Shown here in pieces: positions 26,604 through 34,958 of a DNA stretch of 64,000 nt. The notes beneath the pieces were generated by a model. It was not told where the DNA came from. It did no database searches and saw nothing but the letters and a program-made list of their open reading frames with translations. The stretch's first letter is position 1. Every line of letters begins with the position of its first letter. The stretch is from Bdellovibrionales bacterium (GTDB taxonomy: Bacteria; Bdellovibrionota; Bdellovibrionia; Bdellovibrionales; UBA1609), in NCBI GenBank assembly GCA_016716765.1, contig JADJVA010000006.1:186001-250000 (forward strand), written 5' to 3'. The position numbers and the translations under genes were made by a program.

Positions 26604-28447
26604 TTGCGAAGGGGAGAGCTTCTCGTTTGGGTTTCGCTTTGGTTACCGCTGTGCTGTTTTTTCAAAACTGTTCTGATGTTCGTTTGAAGAGCCCCGAATA
26701 TGGGAGTCAAGTTTCCCAGGCTCCATTTCTCATTTCGGCTTTGATATGCCCGCAAACCGACCTGAAGCCTGCATCTAATACCAAGTTTATTTTCATGATT
26801 GATATGTCGGTTTCTAATATTGGTGGTTGGATTCACCAAGCTGGACCCCAGGGGCAAAGGATGAGTTATTGGGATTCATCTCAGCAGACGGATATAGAGG
26901 GTGTTCGGTTCGACTATCTAAAGGAATTTCTAAATGGTTGTGGAGCTCAATTCGGCAATCAGTTTTCGATCATGGGAATGAGTCACTCCGCAGGAACGAT
27001 TGTTCGAAATGGCGCTAAAAAAGTCCTGTCTTGCGATCCGAGATTTCAAGATCAGTCAAATTCGAATGGAGTCGTAGATGCCTTCAAACTAGCTCAGCAA
27101 GAAGAGCGCCCCTGGTATGAGCAATGGACGAATCACCATTTGACGTCGAGTGATTGGCCCGGGATTTTGGGCGCCACCAGCTACAGTGCAGCCCTGTCCT
27201 GCAGCGAAAATTTGATTTCTCAAGAGTTGACGAGTGACCAACATCTCGGAACCGAAACCTATCATTTGTTTATGGTCTCCGATGGAGTACCGAATGACGG
27301 GTATCAAAAGGGGTGTAACCTCAAGCCAGAATTGGAGCGCAAAGATTGCTATTTATCGGGAATCGCGGACTCGACGAGCTACCTTATGCAATTGGGCCTC
27401 GCTAAAAACAAAACTATGCGGATTCATGCGATTTCCTACGGGGGTGGGGGCGATCGATTGGAACAAGTTGAGTACATGGACACGATCGCTCGCTATGGTA
27501 ACACCGGTCGGGCAGTGGAGCTGGCCCGAGTCTCTGATTTTTCTGAGGCGCTCTGCAGAGCCGTCGCCAGTCAAGCTGCGGTGGACTACCAGGCAGATTT
27601 CGTGATGGCCATCAACATGACGACCATCCGGCGCAATGGGCAGCTGTTGGCGGACAGTGATATGGACGGCTTACCTGACGGAGAGGAGATCGCAAAAGGT
27701 TTTGATCCCCTGAATCCGCGCAGTCAGGTTCTTGGCGTTCTCGATGGGATTTGCGATCGTCTTGGCGGTGTAGCGAACTGCCAACAAAAGCGATCCCTCT
27801 TCATTTGTGAATCAACTCTGTTTAATAGTGCGGGCTTAAGTGACTGCGACATAAAAATTCTTGAACTAGACAAACTGGGTAAGGGCCCAAGCTTTGGCTT
27901 GGATACTGATGGCGATGGTATGCCAGATTTGATTGAACTGGTTAAGGGAACCGATCCAGTTTTTCGGGACATGAATGACGATCCCGATGGCGACGGCCAG
28001 GCAACACAAGCTGAACTTCTTGCCGGCACGGATCCCTTTGCAAATGAAGGCCCGTTGACGATCGCTGATCGTGCTCGAATACAAACCAAATACGTGGGCC
28101 AAGCCCAAGACGATCCGACTTGCAATTTTGGCGCGTGGCGCATGGATTTGGAATTTGTTCCGGTTTCTGCTACCTCTGCGGTCACTCAAGCTCACTCGCC
28201 TGAATTTGCCCATGGTGAAAACACTCATCTATTATTTTTGTTTTACCGGCTCAACGCGATGAATGCAAATGGTGAGGCCAGCCGTTTTTTCGGGACCTTC
28301 CAGCAGGTGCAATACTCTTTCTTTGAAGAAAGAGTCCCGGGTCCCGATGGGACTGGTTCGGTGGTGCTACGCCAGCGTCTCATTCCTATTGGTCAGACGT
28401 CTCTGAAGTCTCAGGACTTTAAGCAACTGGGGGAGACACTTAAATGA
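26600..28447 (+). CDS. paralogous VWA/TSP3-repeat lipoprotein
   Basis: A 615-residue paralogue of the preceding gene. The signal ends in VLFFQNCSDVRLKSP (Cys24); the SDVRL after the Cys is identical to the upstream gene. The VWA metal site is DMSVS (residues 68-72). TSP3 repeats occur near residues 350 and 430-480 (DSDMDGLPDGEE, DTDGDGMPDLIE, DPDGDGQATQAE). A Cys-containing segment between the repeats (CDRLGGVANC, SDCDIKILELD) is also found in the third gene. It overlaps both neighbours by ATGA, so the four genes 24459-30115 should be translated as a coupled unit. Confidence 0.85.
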   Translation: MIAKGRASRLGFALVTAVLFFQNCSDVRLKSPEYGSQVSQAPFLISALICPQTDLKPASNTKFIFMIDMSVSNIGGWIHQAGPQGQRMSYWDSSQQTDIEGVRFDYLKEFLNGCGAQFGNQFSIMGMSHSAGTIVRNGAKKVLSCDPRFQDQSNSNGVVDAFKLAQQEERPWYEQWTNHHLTSSDWPGILGATSYSAALSCSENLISQELTSDQHLGTETYHLFMVSDGVPNDGYQKGCNLKPELERKDCYLSGIADSTSYLMQLGLAKNKTMRIHAISYGGGGDRLEQVEYMDTIARYGNTGRAVELARVSDFSEALCRAVASQAAVDYQADFVMAINMTTIRRNGQLLADSDMDGLPDGEEIAKGFDPLNPRSQVLGVLDGICDRLGGVANCQQKRSLFICESTLFNSAGLSDCDIKILELDKLGKGPSFGLDTDGDGMPDLIELVKGTDPVFRDMNDDPDGDGQATQAELLAGTDPFANEGPLTIADRARIQTKYVGQAQDDPTCNFGAWRMDLEFVPVSATSAVTQAHSPEFAHGENTHLLFLFYRLNAMNANGEASRFFGTFQQVQYSFFEERVPGPDGTGSVVLRQRLIPIGQTSLKSQDFKQLGETLK

Positions 28448-29393
28448 CCAAGATTAAGAAATGGTCTTTCTTATTTCTGGGATTTGCTCTGAATTTGATT
28501 GGATGTTCCAATGTCCGCTTGGAGGACTTAAGTTCTTTCGAGCGCTACGATTCATCCTTTGTTTTTGGAGAGGAGAATTTTGTCTGGCGGATGATCAGAC
28601 CATGGTGTCTTTTCAAGCAACGAATTTGAATTCCGTATTGCGGGGAGGAATTCTTGAGCCAGATACTGACGGCGATGGACTTTTCGACAACGAAGAAATT
28701 CAATTGGGATTTGACCATCAGTCTTTTCGCAGTCGTGGGCTCCTCAGCGATCGCTTGTGTTTGGGGTTGACTGGACGAGCCGATTGCACGGATGTGGATG
28801 TTCAATGCTCGGGTGTGGAGACGGCCTTGGGCCTCAACGACTGCGATATCAAGGCTGCCGGTCTTGACATTCTTTATGATCATCCTGCTCAGGGTTTGGA
28901 TACCGATAAGGATGGCATCATTGATTTGGTTGAAATTCGTGAGGGTGGATTTCCGAAGATCAAAGATGATCAAAGCGATATGGATGGTGATGGATTAATT
29001 AATCGTGAGGAGTATCTGCAGGGGCGAGAAGTCCGTCGTTATGACAGTGATTTACCCGATCGCTATCGGACATTCGTCGAGGTGAACAAGCGTCCTGACG
29101 ATTCAGAAAAATGCACAGGACAGATTTGGGCGGTAGATGTTAAACAAATACCAACAGTGGGAACGGAGTCGTATAATGATCCCGGTGATCAGTTCCGCCC
29201 TGGATTGAAGCTGTCTCATCCGGTGCGCGGCAATGTGATTCTTCTGACATTTAAGACTCGTTCTGTAATAGGAGGAGGAAATGATCAAATTTGGTATTTC
29301 TACAAGACAGCAGTTCATGCGCCTGAAGAAATGTACCAAGAGATGCATTTCTCTCAATCAGATTTTAGTTTGGCAGGAGAGGTCTTGCCATGA
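28444..29393 (+). CDS. TSP3-repeat lipoprotein lacking the VWA domain, frameshifted
   Basis: Third paralogue. The ATG at 28444 overlaps the previous stop and gives a lipoprotein signal ending in LNLIGC (Cys21) followed by SNVRL, like its neighbours. This frame stops at 28629; a single extra base between about 28570 and 28605 joins it to the frame carrying LADDQTMVSFQATNLNSVLR and the TSP3 repeats (EPDTDGDGLFDNEE, DTDKDGIIDL, DMDGDGLINREE). The Cys segment (NDCDIKAAGLD) and a C-terminal domain are shared with the second gene, but the whole VWA domain is absent. Either a decaying copy or, more likely given similar breaks elsewhere, an intact short paralogue with an assembly error. Confidence 0.75.
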
Positions 29394-30115
29394 GGTTGAC
29401 GGTCAATATGAGTTTTAAACTATTTCTACATCTTTGTCTCACTTTTCTGACCTTGTCGGCGATCCGAGGTTGGGCCAGAGTTTATCAGGATTGTCGACCG
29501 GAAGATCGTCGCGAGCAGCTCGATGATTTTTGTCCAAAACTTGAGGGGACACCGCTTGATCACTGTTGTCCCGAGGATATTCGTCGAGACTCTCCGCTCA
29601 CTTGCCCTTATGCTGTAGGTACGACCGAGACTTTTCTATCGGCGACGGCATATGTTAAGTGTGTGAATGGGTCCAATGAAACTCGCCAGTGTTGTGGGAT
29701 CCACGTTAGGAGTTGTCAAACGGATCTTATCATCAAGACCTTCATATCGCGGTTGCTGAAGCGGAACGGCCAATGTTGCTTCGAAGCCTCGTGTCCCCCT
29801 GCTGATTATTGGCGCGCGCCACCGGCGGCCCCAGGATTTACGCCAAATCATCGCCTGACGACCCCTGGCAGTTTGAACTGTACTGAGGGAGTGATCCGAC
29901 CCAATGAGTGTTCGCCTGATTTAGCAATGTGTGACAGCATCGACTCCAGTAACGACCCGTGTCCCTCGCCTCCAGCTCCGGATCCGCCCTCGCCTCCGGG
30001 ACCGTCCGATCCGGGTTCACCAAATCCCGATCCGGGTTCGCCAAATCCCGGTCCGGATCCAGGACCACCAGCTCCGGACCCGCCGGCGCCGCCATCTCCT
30101 CCAGTGGAAGAGTGA
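29390..30115 (+). CDS. secreted Cys-rich protein with Pro-rich C-terminal tail
   Basis: A 241-residue protein with a signal peptide (FLHLCLTFLTLSAIRGWA). The body holds about 19 cysteines, several as adjacent pairs (DHCCPED, RQCCGIH, GQCCFEA), which suggests a disulfide-stabilised fold. The last 50 residues are Pro/Asp/Ser/Gly repeats (PGPSDPGSPNPDPGSPNPGP). It overlaps the preceding gene by ATGA and is probably the last gene of the VWA/TSP3 operon. Two methionines are possible starts (29390 and ten codons further on... MSFKLF); the overlap favours the first. A decayed copy of its 3' half lies at 32461-32580. No family recognised. Confidence 0.8.
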   Translation: MRLTVNMSFKLFLHLCLTFLTLSAIRGWARVYQDCRPEDRREQLDDFCPKLEGTPLDHCCPEDIRRDSPLTCPYAVGTTETFLSATAYVKCVNGSNETRQCCGIHVRSCQTDLIIKTFISRLLKRNGQCCFEASCPPADYWRAPPAAPGFTPNHRLTTPGSLNCTEGVIRPNECSPDLAMCDSIDSSNDPCPSPPAPDPPSPPGPSDPGSPNPDPGSPNPGPDPGPPAPDPPAPPSPPVEE

Positions 30116-30532
30116 AAATCCATTTTTGAATTGGCTCTTTTCTTGCTTATCACATTGTCTCAGCTTGGGCGATGTGACATCTAAAGCGATTGAGCTAAAT
30201 CCCTTGATCCCATGATTCCATGACTACACTTCTGCCTAGAATCGCCTTATTGTGGTTGGCTGAAATCAGGTCAGAGAGTGTCGCACAATGAATTTAAAAG
30301 CGATCGTTTTTTCTTGGCAATTATTTTTTGTGGCAGAATCGCTTGGTAATAACAAGAATGGAAAGAAGGAATTGGGTGTGATTCCTTTGGGCAAAGGAAA
30401 AGACTTTGGTCACCTTATTTATTTTTGATTCAAATTGATACGTTGGCTGCGATTTTTTGCATATCTCGCATTCTATCCCTTTCTTGGCATTGGCTCGCGG
30501 CGTGCAGAGACAAATGCACACGGGGTGATTCT
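30116..30532. other. intergenic region between surface-protein genes
   Basis: About 417 bases. A possible 46-codon frame (30288-30428) begins with ATG but has no clear ribosome binding site or recognisable product, so I do not call it a gene. The region should hold the promoter of the beta-helix lipoprotein. Confidence 0.45.
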
Positions 30533-32433
30533 ATGAAAAATATGAGAACTAAAATTTATATTTTTTTTCGATTTTGGTCGTCGTCTTTGCCTTTAATAAC
30601 TGCCAAGGGTTTCGCGCGCATCACTCTCTTTGGGGTTTCTCACCTTCGTTGCCATCTGCAATTAGGGTGATATTTGATGGTGGAGCCTTGGTTTGCGATG
30701 ATCTGGCAGGAGGGACTCCGGCCGAGGTTGGCCGGCGCCTGCAATCTTGTTTTGATAGGGCCGACGCCTATGGGGTTATAGAGCTGTTGCCAGGGGTGCA
30801 TCTTGTGTCTCAAGCACTTCATATTCAAAAGCCAGTTCGAATTGTAACTCAGGGACTTGATGAGGCTTCGCCCCCTTGCGCCGACAACGTCGATAAACAC
30901 TGTGCCGTCATTCGCGCCGTTTCTCCTATGGCAAATATCTCCCGCAGTTTTTTGCGTATCACAAGCAACGAGGTGGAATTAGATCGCATCGTTATCGACG
31001 GTAACAAAGATCAGAGGTACTCAAGTCCCGAGGCCGACGGCTGCTTACGTGGAGACAATGGGTATGGTATGAATATTTCCGCAACTTCCAATTTTCTATC
31101 CCTGGTAGGCATGACTTCGACAAATGCCCTATGCGGAACGGGTGTTGAGATTGGCGGTGGGTTGAATCTTTTGGTTCAAGATAGTTATTTTACAGCCAAT
31201 GGAGTCCATAATGTTCAAAATTTATGGTCCGATGGTTTGACAGTTGGGTCAGCTATCAATGCCACGATTACAGGAAACTATTTTAGAGACAACACTGATG
31301 TAGACCTGATTTTCGGCGGTTGCACAAATTGTAATATCTCTGGAAATACAGTTAAACACAGTGCCAGTTTTGCCTCCTCCACATTTGCTGCGATGATGTT
31401 TCATGCTTGGCCAGGAGGACCTGGAGATTACACGGGATCGACAATAACTGGAAATAAGGTTGATTGCGCAAACTTTCGTTGTGGCTTTGGCTTTATGATT
31501 GGAGCCTCTCCTTGGTATCAGGCGACGACCAAAGGTGGATTGTATTTTGATAATCAAATTACTGGGGCGCAGGTAGGAATTTTGATCAATGATGCAACCG
31601 ATGTCAATGTGCCTATTCAAATTGGACCCAATAATGTATCCAATTGTGGCGGAAATTTTCTCTCGAGCGCAGGTCCAGTAACTGCGGCCGCTTTGGTTAT
31701 TTCGCCAGGTTCAATTCGCAATGTTCAGTTTGTACAAGGTGCGAGTATTTCTGAATATTCTGTCATGAATTTTAAAGGTGCAATATTGAACTGGTGGACT
31801 CAAGATGTCGCTCCACCACCTCCACCTGCTTCTGTGTGCGATGCAAATCATCCGGCACCCAGTTGGGGAGGAAAAGATGGCCAGTGTTTGGCTTCATGTG
31901 GTGGGCTTGGTGGCACATCCGCTTTTGCGGATGCCTGCTCCAATCACGGAAAAGTTGATGCTGGCAGAGCCTACGATGTGCCATTTTGCTGTAAGGATCC
32001 AGCCCCTGTGTCGCCGCCGCCACCACCGCCGCCGCCGCCACCTACTTCTGTGTGCGATGCAAATCATACGGCACCTCATTGGGGAGTGAAAGGTGGTCAG
32101 TGTTTGGCTTCATGTGGTGGGCTTGGTGGCACATCCGCTTTTGCGGATGCCTGCTCCAATCACGGAAAAGTTGATGCTGGCAGAGCCTACGATGTGCCAT
32201 TTTGCTGTAAGGATCCAGCCCCTGTGTCGCCACCGCCGCCACCACCGCCGCCGCCACCACCTACTTCTGTGTGCGATGCAAATCATCCGGCACCTCATTG
32301 GGGAGTGAAAGGTGGTCAGTGTTTGGCTTCATGCGGTGGCATTGGTGGCACATCCGCTTTTGCGGATGCCTGCTCCAATCACGGAAAAGTTGATGCTGGC
32401 AGAGCCTACGATGTGCCATTTTGCTGTAAGTAA
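30533..32433 (+). CDS. beta-helix lipoprotein with three Cys-rich modules, frameshift in signal peptide
   Basis: About 633 residues if restored. ATG 30533 has GGGGTG upstream and starts a signal peptide, but the frame breaks in a run of eight T's (30561-30568). A ninth T gives MKNMRTKIYIFFSILVVV then FAFNNC (Cys24), a lipobox like those nearby. Without it, only a TTG at 30574 could start translation, with a signal too short to work. Residues about 45-420 resemble a right-handed parallel beta-helix of the pectate-lyase type (VIDGNKD, ATITGNYFRDN, CNISGNTVKHS, TGSTITGNKVD). The C-terminus has three near-identical 54-residue modules with six Cys each, joined by runs of 10-11 prolines. Presumably surface-exposed and carbohydrate- or cell-wall-binding. 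Confidence 0.82.
31831..32430 (+). repeat. three tandem Cys-module repeats with polyproline-coding linkers
   Basis: Units start at 31831, 32047 and 32266 (periods 216 and 219 bases). They are almost identical in DNA, so duplication or gene conversion is recent. The linkers are CCN runs coding for ten and eleven prolines; the three-base difference suggests in-frame slippage. Confidence 0.92.
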
Positions 32434-32460
32434 GAGGTCGTCAAACGATGATCTGTTTGT

Positions 32461-32580
32461 AGTTTGAGTTGCACCGGGGAACCGATTCTGGACCCAATGG
32501 GTGTTCGCCGGTTCTTGTAGTGTGCGACGGCCTCGACTCGAGTTTTGACCGGTTTCGGTCTCCTCCACATCTGGACTCAT
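32461..32580 (+). pseudogene. decayed fragment of the Cys/Pro-rich gene (copy of about 29870-29990)
   Basis: The stretch AGTTTGAGTTGCACCGGGG... aligns along about 120 bases with the 3' part of the gene at 29390 (AGTTTGAACTGTACTGAGG...), including GACCCAATG-GTGTTCGCC and the ATCGACTC / CTCGACTC region. The reading frame is broken by several stops (for example TAG at 32518). The fragment lies just after the beta-helix gene, so that gene is flanked by two copies of the same sequence. Confidence 0.75.
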
Positions 32581-33274
32581 CCCATTCCATCTCATCGCAT
32601 GAAGCGGTCGTCCTTTAGCATCAAGCTAGCAGAGAGAGATAAATCGGCAAAAGACCGAGCAGAGAATTTCTGCCTGGCTTGTCGGTTGATTGCTCATTCA
32701 ATTGCGTAATAGAGGGGGAGCCTAAAAGCCAAGTAGATAACTGATCAATCATGGGCTGGCCTGTTTTCATGAAAGCTCGCTGGTTTCGTGGAGTCAACCG
32801 AGGCATATTAAGATCTGCATTGAAATTCCCTCGGAGAAAGATTCTTCTCTCGGACACCTAGGGCTTGGAGAAGTTCTATCTCGCGCCTCAACTTGGCCAT
32901 GTATCGATTGAGTACCTTGTTTTATTTTATAAAGAGGTGCAGGCGTTCGATTCATTGTATAAGCCTCACTATGGATCAGATGAAAAGCCGCTTATCTAGA
33001 GATTGGGCCCGCCACTGTCATAACTATGGCCGCCAATAGCATCCGAGGCCAAAAAGGACCTCATCCAAAATTGGATTCCACACACCAGTCATAAACTCTC
33101 CCTTTCTTTATATTACAAACTCAATGTAACGCTGCAAGTGAGTTGCCATTGGATCTGTGCTTTAATAGGATTCAGGGCTTCAAATAAAATGAAGCTGCCC
33201 TCTGTAAAGACCTTCGACATTAAGGAGCCTCTTTCTCATTTTGATACGCCATTAATAACCGGTCCAAAATCGAT
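32581..33274. other. long region without a supported gene
   Basis: Nearly 700 bases. A minus-strand frame at 32621-32857 and a short minus-strand frame near 32830-32920 look faintly protein-like but have no ribosome binding site or recognisable family. Possibly remnants of degraded genes. Confidence 0.5.
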
Positions 33275-34116
33275 TTATTTCATATTCTTGTTGACTAAAA
33301 ATTCAATCGCAACTGAAGCGGTATAAAAACCAAAAACGCCGGTCACAAAACTGGCGGTGCCGTATCCAGTGCGGCAATCAAGTCGCCCAGACGGAGACTC
33401 TTGGATATTGTGACCAGCTTGAGTGATGTGGTCCATCTGGTCAGACGCGAAAGGATCTGGAGAAATTTCACAGCCATCTTCTTGTGGCAAAGTCGGTCTT
33501 TCACTGCTCGCCACAACGGTAAGGCCAAATTTTTGTTTTGGAGCTCGAGGGAATCCGTATTTTGGCGAAGAATCCGTCGCACTCGTGCCAAAAGGGCATC
33601 TTCTTGAACTTCAGTGATGTCGCTGATCTTAATGAGAGCTGGGTTTCTCCTGCCTCCAGCGGCACCGGTGACGACGAGAGGGATGCCTCGATTTTTACAT
33701 TCGGTGATAAGGAAACACTTGTTTGACGCCCGGTCTATTGCATCGATGACCACGTCAGTGTTCCCGCCTAACACGGCTTCAACTGAATCAGAATTGAAGG
33801 CAAAATCTAAGATATTAATTTTAATTTCGGGATTAATGAGGCGAAATCTATTCGCCAAAACCTGAACTTTAAGTTTTCCCACCTCGTCGGACAGAGCCTG
33901 AATCTGTCGATTGGTATTGGAAAGGCAAACTTCATCGAAATCGACCACAGAAATTTCGCCGACTCCACTGCGCACCAAGGCCTCTGCGGCCCAGCCTCCA
34001 ACGCCACCCACTCCGATCACGGTGGCATGAGAGAGACGCAATTTTTCCAGCATTGGCTTTCCTATGAGTCGACCCATTCCGCCAAATCTAAAGGCATAAT
34101 CATCAGAAAAGCTCAC
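33275..34116 (-). CDS. tcdA: tRNA threonylcarbamoyladenosine dehydratase TcdA, frameshifted
   Basis: TcdA (YgdL/CsdL family) uses ATP to cyclise t6A37 in tRNAs to ct6A. The E1-like fold is clear: ATVIGVGGVGGWAAEALVRS (nucleotide loop), VVDFDEVCLSNTNRQ, and VVIDAIDRASNK. The frame turns aberrant after residue about 195; adding one base to the five-T run at 33530-33534 restores FGLTVVASSERPTLPQEDG and the typical end RTGYGTASFVTGVFGFYTAS. The restored length of about 280 residues is normal. GTG start with GGGAG upstream. The neighbour tatD on the same strand is 44 bases upstream. Confidence 0.9.
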
Positions 34117-34159
34117 TGCTTTCTCCCTCGATCAGAGCACACTGGTTCCAAATTAAAAA

Positions 34160-34945
34160 TCACAATGAAAAGCCGCACAAAGCCTCAAGATTTTCTTGAT
34201 TTCCCTGCTGGACCTCAGTCATCGACAGTCCCTTGATCTTCGCTAGCTCCTGAGCCACTCTGTTTACAACTCCTAGATCCAGTTCAGGTTCAAGGCGGTC
34301 TCTGGGTGAATCACTCTCAATCACGAGGTGTTTCATTTCAATTTTCATGACCGCCTTCTTAAGCTGTTTGAATCCCTTTTTCAAGAAATTGGGCCCGACT
34401 GAAATGAAAAAACCCAAGCTGATGTATTCCTGAGCCATCTCTGTGCTGGCTGAGAAACCGTGGATAAGCCCTGGCCTTGAAGGGAGAGGATGCTCTTTCA
34501 GTATCTGAATGGCGAGTTGATGGGCTTGAACGATATGAAGGACCAGGGGACGATTGAGAGTTCTGGCAAGATCCAAATGCCGCCGAAAAAAATCAACTTG
34601 AGTGGCTCTTGCCACGGGATCTTGAGTCTCAAAGTGGTCTATGCCGGTTTCTCCGATCAGCTGAGCCTGGGGAGCCATACTTAAAAGCTGATCCCAAGCT
34701 CTATTTCGCGAGGTTGAGTCCAACTGCATAAGTGCCCAGGGGTGCAGTCCAAAACAGAGTGACAGGTGCTCGGGGTAGGCACTCGAAATCTCGATTTGGC
34801 GTTTCCAATCCTGAGGATCGTAGCCGCCTTGAATAAAATGCCCTGCTAGGTCTGGGTTTTGGGAATCAACATGACGAAAAAGAGTGGCCAATTGCTCGTC
34901 TTTGAGAAAGGACAAATGACAGTGAGCATCCCACCATTGATTCAA
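34160..34945 (-). CDS. TatD-family metal-dependent hydrolase
   Basis: A 261-residue TIM-barrel amidohydrolase of the TatD DNase group. Metal-binding motifs are in the expected order: DAHCHL (residues 6-11), FGLHPW, IGETGID, HIVQAH, LIHGFS and VIESDSP. Two of these deviate from the usual forms: HIVQAH for H-x-R-x-A and IHGFS for I-H-C-F-S. Family members act as 3'-5' exonucleases or deoxynucleases; the substrate here is not defined. The start is TTG 34945 with AGGAG upstream. Confidence 0.9.
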   Translation of the reverse strand: MNQWWDAHCHLSFLKDEQLATLFRHVDSQNPDLAGHFIQGGYDPQDWKRQIEISSAYPEHLSLCFGLHPWALMQLDSTSRNRAWDQLLSMAPQAQLIGETGIDHFETQDPVARATQVDFFRRHLDLARTLNRPLVLHIVQAHQLAIQILKEHPLPSRPGLIHGFSASTEMAQEYISLGFFISVGPNFLKKGFKQLKKAVMKIEMKHLVIESDSPRDRLEPELDLGVVNRVAQELAKIKGLSMTEVQQGNQENLEALCGFSL

Positions 34946-34958
34946 GGTTAAATTTCTC

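Noticed and set aside
29848..30153. Gly-rich minus-strand open frame opposite the Pro-rich tail
   Set aside because: It is the complement of the Pro-coding repeats and has no independent support.
31800..32310. Minus-strand and +2-frame open frames in the Cys-module repeats; CRISPR-like periodicity
   Set aside because: The 216/219-base period consists of coding modules; there are no short repeats with unique spacers. The other frames are shadows of the repeated gene.
32621..32857. Minus-strand frame of 78 codons
   Set aside because: No ribosome binding site, no family match that I recognise, and it lies in a region that looks degraded.
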